DNA from: CAXXHQ01 sp963665265 | Lineage (GTDB): Bacteria; Planctomycetota; Planctomycetia; Pirellulales; Thermoguttaceae | Assembly: GCA_963665265.2 (NCBI GenBank) | Contig: OY762224.2 | Location: 1,364,001-1,428,000 of the forward strand | Direction: 5' to 3' | DNA: 64,000 nt | Part shown: in pieces, positions 1-11,300 of the stretch | Position numbering within the stretch: the stretch's first letter is position 1 | Layout of the letters: every line of letters begins with the position of its first letter | Position numbers and translations under genes: made by a program | Notes under the pieces: generated by a model | Seen by the model: only the letters and a program-made list of their open reading frames with translations | What the model was told of the DNA's origin: nothing | Databases searched by the model: none

Positions 1-351
1 CATACCATGAACGCCCTTGAAGCGGGCGCGTTGTACGACGGAGTCCATGAAAAACATCGTCGCGGACGGTGACAGCATGTTGTCACCCCCTCCGAAGATT
101 TTTTTGGATTTTTTCTGTCTCTCGAATTGGCGCAACTCCCGTAAAACTCTTCGCATTCGTCGTGACGCGACCGACGCTCACGATAAATTCATCGATTCGG
201 CTTATTGACAACCCCTCTCGCAGTTGCTAGCTTCACCGTCAGTTTGACGCCCGCATCGTGCGCGGGTATGCGTGCATCGTAAGGAGAATCGCCGAGGATT
301 TGTAACGCACAGTTTGAATACAATTTGAAATGACGCGCGAGCGTCAAGTTA
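1..351. other. gene-free leader region
   Basis: No convincing coding region. A perfect 7-bp hairpin (68-74 pairing with 81-87) lies near the start, followed by T-rich sequence after position 107, and could be the terminator of a gene lying outside the window. The rest leads into the structured RNA candidate at 352. Confidence 0.5.
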
Positions 352-516
352 TTGCTTCCCACAAATACGACCAACCTGGGCTTTCATCGGCCCTTGATGA
401 ACAGAAGCAGTACTTGGACCGCGCTCCCGAAAGGGAGCGTCGGACTAGGTGCTGATCTGTTCGCCCCTTGGTCGGGGTTGTGGGAGCGGCCTTGGTTTCG
501 GCGCTCCTTTCTTTTT
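352..516 (+). ncRNA. structured RNA candidate, copy A
   Basis: A closing stem P1 (354-364 with 478-487) encloses a long terminal stem P2 (399-404 with 457-462, continuing to a GAAA-capped apical helix near 422-439) and a short stem P3 (464-467 with 474-477, 6-nt loop) that abuts P1. A GC-rich hairpin (483-488 with 502-507) followed by a T-rich tract reads as an intrinsic terminator and shares bases with the 3' strand of P1, so the two could compete. Copy B at 36948-37106 has the same layout with compensatory changes in P1, P2 and P3. Single-stranded blocks such as AACCTGG, GGCCCTTGA and GAAGCAGT are conserved between copies. The overall shape (closing stem, bubble, terminal stem) recalls 6S RNA, but I do not recognise the family. 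It could also be a leader for the gene at 647, although copy B has no such downstream gene. Confidence 0.7.
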
Positions 517-646
517 TATACGCCAAGAAGGACGAACAACACCTTAACACCTTTGACTTGCCGCAGTGACTTTGGTTCCGGGCGGGTAAACAGAAGGGCG
601 CAAGCCTCGGCATTACGTCGAGCGTCGTTGCGCCAAGGGGGACGCA

Positions 647-3600
647 ATGAGAGCTTTTCGCGGTAGCGCTATCTTCTTGATTTTATCTTTTGCCTTGGCA
701 ACGCCTTGTCGGGCGACCGACTACCTTTGGACGGGGAGCGGCGCGGACGGCAATTGGAGCACCACGACGAACTGGTCCGGCTCCGCCGCTCCGACCAGCG
801 CCGCGACCACGACGATCACGTTCGTCTCGAATGCGGGAACGTACAGCCCGAACAATAACGTCGCCAGTCCTCTCACGTTAAAAACGCTGACGTTCGCGTC
901 GGTCGCTCCCTCTCTAAAAGTCTCCGGATACGGTTTGACGTTCAACAACGCCTCGCAAAGCGGCGGGATTTATCAATACTCCGCCAACGCCGAACAGGTC
1001 GCAAATGCGATCACTTGGAGCGGAACGGGAATCATGTATTTGAGTTCTTCCGGAAGCGGCGGACTCACGCTCACCAATTCCGTCACGATGTCCGGCTCGA
1101 ACGGGACGTTGGCCGTCAATCTGGGAGGCGTCACGTACAGCGGAACGATGAATACGGGAACCGGCGGCAAGCTTTGGGTCGGCCAAAACGGACCGACTTC
1201 CTTGACGCTGGACGGCGCGACGACGACGGTCGGCGGCGAGTTGGACGTGAATTATCAAGCGACTCGCACCAACGACACCTCTCGCCTGACTCTTAAATCT
1301 GGCGTTTTAACGGTAACTGGCGCGACGTACATCGGCCGCGCCAAGATGCTCGGCGGAGCGAGCGATTATTCGGCTAAGGTCTTGCAGAGCGGCGGAACGG
1401 CGACCTACTCCGGTTCGTTCACCATCGCCGACGCGGGAACCGCCAAAAGCCTCTATGACTTAACTGGCGGAACGCTCACGGCCAACGCCGGGCTTATCGT
1501 CGGCAATCTCGGCAATGGCCAGTTCAACGTTTCCGGCTCCGGCTCGGCGACGATTAACGGCAACCTAACGATTGGCCAAGATTCCAGCCGCGCGACGAAC
1601 GGCGGCGTCAACGTCACCGGCGGAACGCTGAACGTCACGGGGGCGGTGACGCTGGGGGCGAACGGCGGCGTCGGCTCCTTGAATCGATCGGGGGGAACCT
1701 TGAATATCAACGGCGGCTTGAACGTCAACGGAGCGGGAACGCTCTATTTGGACGGTACAAACGGAAGCGTCGCCGCAAAATTCGGCGGCTCGTTTTCTCG
1801 AACCGGCTTGGGAACGTTAACCGTCATCACCTACACGGGAAGCATCGCCGGGAACGAGGCGATCAGCTTCGTCGGCACGACTCCGCTCGCCAACGACATG
1901 ATCGGCCCTTGGGCTGTCGTTCGCGCTGGCGCCGATTCGAGCGGCGACTACTTGAAGGCGACCGGAACGGGAACGGTCTCGTTGGCGAAGGCGACCTATT
2001 CAAGCTCGAATTTTGCAAGCTCCACGGGAACGTCTTTGGTCAACGTCACCGGCACGATCTCGATGAACCAAAGCCTCTCGGCCTACGCCGTAAAATTTGG
2101 TTCCTCAAACACAGCCCCCGCCAAGCTGACGCTGGGAAGCGGTTACACGCTTACGCTCGCCAGCGGCGGCATGATCTTGAACGGCTCCACGGTTACGGGC
2201 GGGACCGTCTCGTTTTCTAGCAATCCGGCCTTCATCTACGCCGGATCGAGCGGAACGAGCGTATTGGGATCGTCCCTTAATTCCAGTTCGGGAATGACGA
2301 AATTCGGCGACGGCGTCTTGGCCTTGACCGGCGACAACTCGGGCTTTAGCGGAACGATTAACGTCAATGCGGGCGTGTTGAACGTTCAAACCGCGACCGC
2401 CTTGGGAGCATCCGGCGGCGGCAACGGCGTGACGGTCGCTTCGGGGGCCTCCTTGGAATTGCAAGGAAGCCTCGCATTAGGCAACAAGCCTCTTACGCTC
2501 AATGGAGACGGCGTCAATGGCGGCGGGGCGTTACGCAACGTTTCGGGAGCTAGCTCTTCGTCCGGCTCCGTCTCGCTCAATAGCTCGGCGTTAATCAACA
2601 CGATTTCAGGAACGCTGACGTTAAGCGGCACGATCGCCAGCAAGACCTACGGATTGACGAAAGCGGGAACCGGCACGCTGATTCTCGCAGGAAACAGCGG
2701 TAGCACGCTCGACGGCGCGATCACCGTCAAGGAGGGAACGCTTTTCATTCAGAACTCAGGAGCCTTGGGGGCGACGGCTGCGACGAGCGGCACGCTCATT
2801 AGCTCCGGCGCGACGTTGGCCTTGCAAGGCGGGATTTCGGCGGCGGAACCGCTCACGCTCGCCGGAACGCTCCGCAACGTGAGCGACGCGAATACGCTCG
2901 GCGGTTCGGTGACGCTTACGGCGGACGCCCAAGTCGGCGTTGATACAGGGGCGCTGACTTTGAGCGGTTCGATCGGCGGCGGCTACGACCTTATCAAGAC
3001 AGGGAGCGGGACGCTCGTTCTCTCCAACACGACCAACACGTTCGGCGGAGCGCTGGCCGTCTCCGATGGAACGTTAAGCGTCGCTTCGCTCAATAACGCG
3101 GGAGTCGCAGGCGTTTTGGGGTTAAACGCGGCTCCGATCGTCTTGGGGAGCGGCGGCAAGACGGGAACGTTCCTTTACACGGGTTCAAGCGGCGCCTCGA
3201 ATCGAGCGTTCACGATCACCTCCGCCGGAACGGGCGTCTTTCAGAGCGACGCCGCCGTGACGTTAAGCGGCGCGATGGACGGAAGCGGTCTTTTGTACAA
3301 AACGGGCGTCGGAACGTTGACCTATACAGGCTCGGGAAATCTCTTTAACGGCTCGACAGTGATTCAAGCAGGCGTTTTGACGATCGACGCGAGCGGAACG
3401 TCGCGCGGCGTCTTAAACGCTAGTTCCTTTACGATCAATCCAGGCGCCGCGTTGCAGATCACGGCGGCGGGAACGACGGTCAATCAGATCGCCGATTCGG
3501 CGAACGTCATTCTCGGCGGCGGAGCGATCCGTTACGTCGGCAACGGAACGCTTAGCGGCGGCGAAGACGTCGGAGCGCTGGTCTTGAATCCCGGCCAGAA

Positions 3601-5299
3601 CGACGTAGTCGTCAGCCGAGCGACCGGAGCGAACACGCCCTATCTCCGCTTTGCCAGCGGACCGGCCGCGCATTTGGTCGGCGCGACGGTGAGCTTTAAC
3701 GGGACGAACGCCCAAATTCTCTTTCAAGCCAACGCCCCGGGAACAGGCGACGGCAACATCATCGGCGGCTACGCCTATTACAACAACACGGATTTCGCCA
3801 CGCGATCAGGAACAACGGGGGCATATTTGATCCAAGCTTATTCCGCCTACGCGACCGGCGACTTGGGCGCCGTGACCGCAAGCTCGACGATGAACTTTAA
3901 GACGACGGCCGCGCAGACTTCGCTGACCGTCTCGAAGACGATCAATTCCTTAAATTTGACCGGCAGCTACGGCGTGACGCTCAGCGGAGCGTATTCCTTG
4001 ACGCTCAACTCCGGCGGAATCATCGCCAACACGACCGGCTCGATCACCGGCGGCTCGCTCATGGGATCGGCGGGGGGCGAACTGGACGTCAACGCCGTGC
4101 AGAATATTACGATCGGAAGCGCGATCGCCAACAATGGCTCGGCCACGGCCTTGGTGAAAACTGGCGTGGGGAACCTCACATTGACGGGCGTCAACACATT
4201 TACCGGAAGCACGTTTATCAATCAAGGGACGTTGACCTATTCGCCGACCTCGGCGCTCACCTATACCGGCACGATCTCCGGCGTGGGCGCGCTGGTCAAG
4301 GCGGGAACCGCGACGCTTACTTTAACCGGCTCCAATCTCTTGACCGGCGTGACGACAGTTCAAGCGGGAACGCTGCTGGTCAACGGTTCGTTCGGCGCGA
4401 ACAGTCCGACGATGATAACCGGCGGCGCGTTAGGCGGAACGGGAGTCCTTTACGGAAACGTTACGGCTACCGGCGGCGCGATTGCGATGGGTTCGACGGG
4501 AAACATAATGGGCGCGGTCAACGTCACCGGCGGAACGCTTACTGTCGGCCAATCGGGATTAGGCAACTACTTGAATTGCCAGGGAGGCGTAAACGTCAGC
4601 GGCGCGGCGGGAATCACCGCCGCCACGACGGCCTCCATCCTTTCGGCTAACTTAAATTACCTAAGTAGCTCCGGCGGCACGTTCGCCGGAGTCATCGCCG
4701 GGAGCGGCAAAACCGTAACGGTGAATAACGCCAGCGCGGTCCTTACGCTCTCCGGCTCCAATACTTTTACTGGGGTCGCAACGGTCTCCACCGGGAAGCT
4801 GAAACTGGGCAACGCCGCCGCGCTCGGGACGGGCGGGCTCTATATCGGTGCAAGCGGGACCGTCGATCTCAACGGCCAAGCGACGACGACGGGAACGGTC
4901 GTCTTGTCGTTGCTAAACGGCGCTGCGGGGGCGATTTTGACGGACTCTTCGACGGGGACGACTCCTACGAAGCTTAAAATCAATTTGGCGTCAGGTTCGG
5001 CTAACTACCAAGGGCTGATTTCGGACACGACCTCGCATAAGATTAACCTTGTTTTATCCGGGGCCGGAACGCAGACGATCAACGCCATTTCGCTCAAAGG
5101 AACCGTTTCGGTAGCGTCCAACGCGACGCTCGTCGTCGCGCAACTAGTGGCGGATACGCTGGTCTTGGGCGGGTCGGGCGAAGCGGCAAGCGCCGCTCCG
5201 CAGAGCGTGCCGGAACCGGGCGTTTTGGCCATCTTGCTAGTCGGCTCGTCTGCGGCGGGAATTTTTGGTTATCGACGCAAGACGCGGCGTAGTTCCTAA
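647..5299 (+). CDS. exported autotransporter-associated beta-strand repeat protein with PEP-CTERM tail
   Basis: 1550-residue exported protein. Residues 1-23 form a signal peptide (basic start, hydrophobic core, cut after CRA). Nearly the whole body is Gly/Ser/Thr-rich repeats of the type LTKxGxGTLxLxGxNTFxG and xGTLxV, the signature of autotransporter-associated beta-strand repeats, predicted to form a long beta-helix. The C-terminus carries a PEP-CTERM signal: VPEPG, a hydrophobic segment, then YRRKTRR, the sorting and membrane tag processed by exosortase. No autotransporter beta-barrel is present, so surface delivery is through the PEP-CTERM route rather than type V secretion. A G-rich ribosome site (AAGGGGGAC) lies just before the ATG. 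The gene follows RNA candidate A by about 130 bases. Probable role: cell-surface or extracellular matrix structure; substrate unknown. Confidence 0.85.
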   Translation: MRAFRGSAIFLILSFALATPCRATDYLWTGSGADGNWSTTTNWSGSAAPTSAATTTITFVSNAGTYSPNNNVASPLTLKTLTFASVAPSLKVSGYGLTFNNASQSGGIYQYSANAEQVANAITWSGTGIMYLSSSGSGGLTLTNSVTMSGSNGTLAVNLGGVTYSGTMNTGTGGKLWVGQNGPTSLTLDGATTTVGGELDVNYQATRTNDTSRLTLKSGVLTVTGATYIGRAKMLGGASDYSAKVLQSGGTATYSGSFTIADAGTAKSLYDLTGGTLTANAGLIVGNLGNGQFNVSGSGSATINGNLTIGQDSSRATNGGVNVTGGTLNVTGAVTLGANGGVGSLNRSGGTLNINGGLNVNGAGTLYLDGTNGSVAAKFGGSFSRTGLGTLTVITYTGSIAGNEAISFVGTTPLANDMIGPWAVVRAGADSSGDYLKATGTGTVSLAKATYSSSNFASSTGTSLVNVTGTISMNQSLSAYAVKFGSSNTAPAKLTLGSGYTLTLASGGMILNGSTVTGGTVSFSSNPAFIYAGSSGTSVLGSSLNSSSGMTKFGDGVLALTGDNSGFSGTINVNAGVLNVQTATALGASGGGNGVTVASGASLELQGSLALGNKPLTLNGDGVNGGGALRNVSGASSSSGSVSLNSSALINTISGTLTLSGTIASKTYGLTKAGTGTLILAGNSGSTLDGAITVKEGTLFIQNSGALGATAATSGTLISSGATLALQGGISAAEPLTLAGTLRNVSDANTLGGSVTLTADAQVGVDTGALTLSGSIGGGYDLIKTGSGTLVLSNTTNTFGGALAVSDGTLSVASLNNAGVAGVLGLNAAPIVLGSGGKTGTFLYTGSSGASNRAFTITSAGTGVFQSDAAVTLSGAMDGSGLLYKTGVGTLTYTGSGNLFNGSTVIQAGVLTIDASGTSRGVLNASSFTINPGAALQITAAGTTVNQIADSANVILGGGAIRYVGNGTLSGGEDVGALVLNPGQNDVVVSRATGANTPYLRFASGPAAHLVGATVSFNGTNAQILFQANAPGTGDGNIIGGYAYYNNTDFATRSGTTGAYLIQAYSAYATGDLGAVTASSTMNFKTTAAQTSLTVSKTINSLNLTGSYGVTLSGAYSLTLNSGGIIANTTGSITGGSLMGSAGGELDVNAVQNITIGSAIANNGSATALVKTGVGNLTLTGVNTFTGSTFINQGTLTYSPTSALTYTGTISGVGALVKAGTATLTLTGSNLLTGVTTVQAGTLLVNGSFGANSPTMITGGALGGTGVLYGNVTATGGAIAMGSTGNIMGAVNVTGGTLTVGQSGLGNYLNCQGGVNVSGAAGITAATTASILSANLNYLSSSGGTFAGVIAGSGKTVTVNNASAVLTLSGSNTFTGVATVSTGKLKLGNAAALGTGGLYIGASGTVDLNGQATTTGTVVLSLLNGAAGAILTDSSTGTTPTKLKINLASGSANYQGLISDTTSHKINLVLSGAGTQTINAISLKGTVSVASNATLVVAQLVADTLVLGGSGEAASAAPQSVPEPGVLAILLVGSSAAGIFGYRRKTRRSS

Positions 5300-5373
5300 C
5301 GCTTGTCGGCGGTCGTTTCGTCTCATTCTTCAAATCATTCAAAAATACATAAAAATACGGCGGGAGAAGCATC

Positions 5374-8300
5374 GTGGAAAAATCAAGCTTTTGGAGCGGC
5401 TGGACGCGAAAGGCTCGTGAGAATCGTCAGAAGAAGACGCAACGAACGACTTTCGGCAGGCGGAACCTGCAATTCGAGTCGTTGGAATCGCGGCAAATGC
5501 TGTCGATCAGCCCGTTTTTGCAAAACATCCTCGATCAAAAAACTCCCAACCCGCACCCGACCGGCGACGTCGCCACGGACGGAAGCCAATCGATCACGTT
5601 GACCGGCTACACGCAGGGAGACCTCTTCTATAATCCCGGCTTCGCCGAGGTAACGGAGTTTAATAACGACTTGCAGGCTATCTACGACGGCGTGACCGCC
5701 GACACGACGGAGAGGCCAGAATATTGGGGCGAAGTCTCCTCGGACGTCAGCAATGAATACAAGTTGCACTTCAACGATAACGGCATGCTCGTCACGCAAT
5801 GGGCAATCAACTGGGGAGACGGAACAGCCGTGGAAAAAGTTTCGGATCAGCCTTGGGCGGTTCATAATTACGTCGGCGTCACCGGATCGATCACGATTAG
5901 CGTAGTCGCCTATAGCGCGATCGGCCAATTCTCATATTCGGTCGATGCGAACGGCGATCCAATTTACAGCGTTGCGAAAGATTCCAACGCCCTTTCCGTC
6001 AATAATTCAACCTTGAACTCGACGCTTGACTCCGCGTTGGACGTGAACGATGTCCCGTCGGAAATCACGACTCCCCGCCCTGGTCTGCAACTTGTCCTTC
6101 ATGACGTGGCCCCGTCGCTCTGCGTAATCGGCGATCAAACGACTAGCGCGGGAGAGTGCTTGAGCTTGTCGGAGATCGGCACGTTTTCGCATCCGAACGT
6201 CTCGGGTAATTTCACGTACTCGATCGACTGGGGCGACGGCTCTTGCGACTCCGGCACGGCGACCGCCACGCTCGGCGACGACGCCACGCTTCACGGCAGT
6301 TTCGGCGGCGAACATTGCTATTCGTTCGGCGGGAACTTTTACGCCACGGCAACGATCTCCGACCCCGACGGCCAAACCGACTCCCGCACTTTCCTCGTAA
6401 CGGTCAACGACGTGGGAACGGCTTACGTGGTCGATACGCCTGCCGACACGACGACCGATGCGACCACGGACACGACTCCTACGAATACGACGACCGACAC
6501 GACCTCCACAAGCACGACTATAAACGCGACGACGGAGGATACGACCGTAACGGTTGGCGTCATACCCAACGACTTGACGCTCGCCACGGCCTCCGGCGTG
6601 ATGCCGACCGATGCGGTCGTTTTGGCGGCGATTCGTCAGGCGTTAGGATTGGCCGCCGACGCAGCTGTCACCGGCAACGACATGGCGAAGCTCACCACGC
6701 TTACGCTGGACAGCAGCAAGGTCTATTCGCTGGACGGCTTGGACAACGCCGTCAATCTCGTTTCCCTGACGTTGACGCCGAGCGACTATTCCGATCCGGG
6801 GCATCTAAGCGGAGCGAATCCGCTTTCCCCCTTGTCCGGTTTGACGAAGCTAACGACCTTGACGTTGCAACGCTGCGGCTTGACCGACGCCATGCTTTCA
6901 ACCGTTTCCGGTTTTACGGCGTTGACGACCCTCGATGTGCGTTACAACAATCTCGTCGTGGTTCCGGCTTCAATCGCCGCCCTTTCGCAACTCTCGTCAA
7001 TCATGGTGTACGGCAATCCGCTTACGGATAATCCCCGTGCGGGCCTCGCTGCCTTGGCCGGAAAAATGATTACCGTTGATCTCGCCCCCGACCATCCTGA
7101 AAAAGCGTTGACGAACATCGATCCCGCCAATCCGGCGGCGACGTATCACGAAATCGCGGCGGCATTTTACAATCTGCCGCTCGAAATCTACGAATACGTA
7201 TTGAACACAATCGACTTCCAGGCTTATCAAGGGACGATGAAAGGGGGCTTGGCCGTTTTGGAGACGGGAGCGGGGAATGATTGGGACGTCTGCTCCTTGT
7301 TAGCCGGGATTTTCCAACAGGCGGGCGTTACGTCAACGATTAATTACGCGAGCGCGCAGGTTAAAGAAAACATTTCGGACGCGGAAAACTTATTGGGCGT
7401 GAAGACGGCGAAAGCCTCGTATTACGTTTTGGCGTCCGCCGGACTGAATCCGCACTTTTTCAATCTGCAAAACCAGGATATAACAAGCAGCCTGCAATTA
7501 CTAGATTCTAGCGCCGTCTATGTGACGTTCGACCATACATGGATTGAGACGAATTTGGCGGTTCCAGGCTCCGGGACGCAAACGATCCTTTTCGATCCTT
7601 CCCGAAAACTCCACGACTATCAAGACGGATTAGGCGACCTTTTGGCTTCCACGGCGGTTCCTTTCAACTTGGATGGAACGGGCGGGTATCTCTCGCAAAC
7701 GGGCAGTTCCGAAACCCCCAGCGAATTCTACGAAAGAAAAGTTCGTGAGTATCTAGCCAGTTCGGATCACTCGGAATTAAACTGCTATACGATTGCCGAC
7801 GTAGCTTATGACGGAGCTATACGGCAGCATGCGATCACGTCGGTTCCGATTACGTTGGAAAGCCAAGGGTACGTCACATCGACGAAAACGACCTCAACCG
7901 CAATACCCGCCGCCCAAGTAAAGGGCATGTGGGTTAGCGTCGCCATTCCGCAAGGAACGAATAGAGTCACCGGATCGAACTATTCGTCCGGTCAGACGAC
8001 CTTGATCGCGTCCTCCGCCGTTTTTCAAAATAACATGAAGAACACTCCGATTGTTCTCACGTTACCGGACGGCACGGACGCGACCTTTATCATTAAGTCC
8101 GTCACGAATAGCACGACCGTCGTGGTTGACGGAGACGCACGCTTTACTTCGCTTCCTTTCGCCGTAACGGCGGTGACTTCCGCCGTATCCGGGATCGCGT
8201 CGGCATATTCCACTGCGGACGTCGCGCTTCGCCAAATCACGATTGGCTATACCGGCGCATCTACTTCCCTGACGCCGCACATCTATATAGACGGTCAAGA

Positions 8301-11300
8301 GAGTTTTTATCTCAACGGAGTCAATACCGGCGCCTCATCGCTCTACACGACTACGACCCCGCTTACGGTCGCCTCCGGCGCAGCCGTGAAGATAATCTTA
8401 CGTTACGATCCTGGGACTTCCGGCAACCAAACTCGCGCATACACTCAGGTTTACACTCGAAACGCGGGTAAATATCAAGCGGTGGGAATGGACGCTCATC
8501 AGACTTCCGACCAGGAGCTTGCCGATCTTAGGAAAAAGCTGAATGACGCCGAAATAACGAAGGCGAACGGCGGGACTCCGACGGACGACGCGCTCTTGGG
8601 AAGCCTACTGAACCTTGTTCTGGCGAATTATTTCCAACAAATCGAAAAGAACGAAGCGACCGTTTGCGGCCTAACCGCCGCCGTGCAGGATTACAATCAT
8701 GTCGGCTCCGGACTGGCGACCTGCGATACGACTTTACAAACATCGCCGAATTTCGACCTGCAATTTCCGTATTTGCCGCAATCGTTGGGCATCGATATGC
8801 CGAGCATTTACCAAGGAACTTTGTCGATTACCGCCAGCGCGGCGAATAGCGTCGCTCGCGACACGCTGCTTGGTTACGACGCATCGTACATGGAAGGGGC
8901 CGTCATTGAAGAGTTGACGAATATCCCCAGCGTTTCAACGACGAAGTCGCTGCAACTTGCGAAAACGACCGGCGGAAATAGCGTTATCACGATCAATCAT
9001 GACAATGCGGCGCAAATCGTTCCTGGAAATTCCAGTTCGATATTGGCCAATCTCGATTCGGCGATTCAAACGGCGATCAAAAACTACGCGCAGGGTCGGC
9101 AGAATTTCGCCTCTTTCGTCGAAGTCGATCCGAATAATCGGCTCGCGGCTTCGGGCGACTCCTACAATACGCTGACTTATTCCGGGCTGACGAAAAACGA
9201 GGACGCCTATTTTTACACGAACGCGAACGACGGAAATTTCTCCGGCAGCTTCCAGCATTGGGTTGACGTGAAATGCACCTCAGCCGCCGACGGAAGCTGC
9301 GTTAACTTGTGGGAGTTGAGCAACCTTTTGGACGACGCGCAAGGCATTCATGCCGTCGGTGGCGATTATTTGGCGGTTCGGTTCATCCAAGTCGGAACGC
9401 AATTAAAGCTGCAACTTGTCGAAGAGCATGGCGGAACGACGGTGACGCAGGAGGCGAACGTCAGCGCCGGCACGCAATATTACTTACGCATCGTGCGCGA
9501 TGAGACGATTCCCGGCGCAACCGGAACCGGCACGTTGACGCTGCAAATTTACACGAACTCCGCGAGGACCGGCACGCCCCTCGCAACGCTGTCCATCAGT
9601 CCGCAAGCGCAAGTGGATTTCAAGTATTTACTTGCCGCCAGCAGCTATAGCGCCTCTTCGACCGCCGCGCAAAGCGGCGTCGTCAGCAATCTTGACGTCG
9701 GCAACTTCCAAGTCCTCGTTCCCACGCAAAACACGAACGTCGGCAACGACACGTCAAATCAGTGGAAGGGAGTCGGCTATACGCTTACCAACTACGACGG
9801 ATACGTCACGTCGTTCCTCATCCACGGCGGGATTAACGGCGTAATCGAGGCTCCGCACGGCGGATTCGCCGTCGGGACGCCGACATTCCCGCAAATCGCC
9901 TTTCCGACGTTCACGCAACTTTACGGCTCCGATCCGATCAACACCGCCAACGGCGAAGTGATGCACAACGAGACGGACGTCAGCATTCCTAACCTCGGCG
10001 TGCCGCTCACGTTCGCGCGAAGCTATCACTCTTTCAACACGCAACAAACCTGGGCTGATCGCGGAATGGGCGCGGGATGGTCGTTCACCTTTTCCGACAA
10101 ACTTGAATTCAGCGGCGGCAACGTCACATGGTTCACCGACAGCGGCGTGAGGTTATTGTTCGCCGCGAAGAGCGGCGGAGGGTGGACGACTCCCGCCGGG
10201 ACTTTCGGATCGCTTACGCAAAGCGGGACGGACTACCTATGGACGGACACGACCGGCAAAACGGTGCGGTTTGATTCGACCGGCAAGCTCACGGCGATGC
10301 TTGACCGCTACAACTGCGGCGTGTCCGTTTCTTACAACGGTACGCAAATCAATCAAGTGCAGCGAGTTCTTAACAACGCCGTCGCCACGGGAACCGACGC
10401 TTCTAGCTTGACTTTCACCTATGTCGGAACGCACATTACCTCGGTCAGCGACTCCACGGGACGAACTTGGCGTTACGATTACGACTCGGCTGGGCGTTTG
10501 GTCGCCGCCACGGCGCCAGTCGATTCGACGACCGCCGTTTCGCAATCGAGGTATGAATATTTTGTCGATACCGCACGACTCGGCTTATTAAAGAGCGTCA
10601 CGGACGCCAACGGCAATAAGACCCAATACGCCTACTACGCCAATCGTCGCGGCCTGTCGGTGACGAACGCCGAAGGGAACGTGCATAGCCAGTCGTACAA
10701 CCTTTATCGGTATCAAACGGAGTTCGTCGATGAGAGGGGCGTCGCCACCTATTATTCGTACAACAAAGCCGACGGAAACCTCCTCCAGCAACTCAACGCG
10801 GACCAGACCACGGAGGAATATACCTGGACGAGCGGCCAGAAAACGTCCGACAAGGACGCCTACGGTCAAACGGAGACTTACGAATACGACGCGAGAGGCA
10901 ACATGACTAAGCTGACGGATCGGCTGGGCCATGTTACGGACTACACCTATTCGACGACCTACAACAACTTATTGACCGTGAAACGCAACGCGGACAACGC
11001 CGTCACGACCTACACCTATTCCAGTGACGGGAGCGCCGCGAACGACGACGGGTTAAGCCTTTGGAAAGTCCAAGACGCCATCGGCGACTCCACGCACTAT
11101 ACGCTCTATACATATAATTGGGGGGCGTCCAATCGCGGTCAGGTCTTGACGATGACGACGCCGAAGGGAACCGCGACGTCCGACGTCAATGACTACAAGA
11201 CCGTGTATAGCTACAACGCCGCCGGTCAGACGCTTTCCCGAACTACTCGCTACGGTTCGGGGACGGGCCAGAGTATTTTGGAGTCTTTCTCTTACGACAG

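Noticed and set aside
6243..7031. 262-codon frame inside the RHS gene
   Set aside because: Low-complexity Arg/His/Asp sequence produced by reading a Thr/Asp-rich region out of frame.
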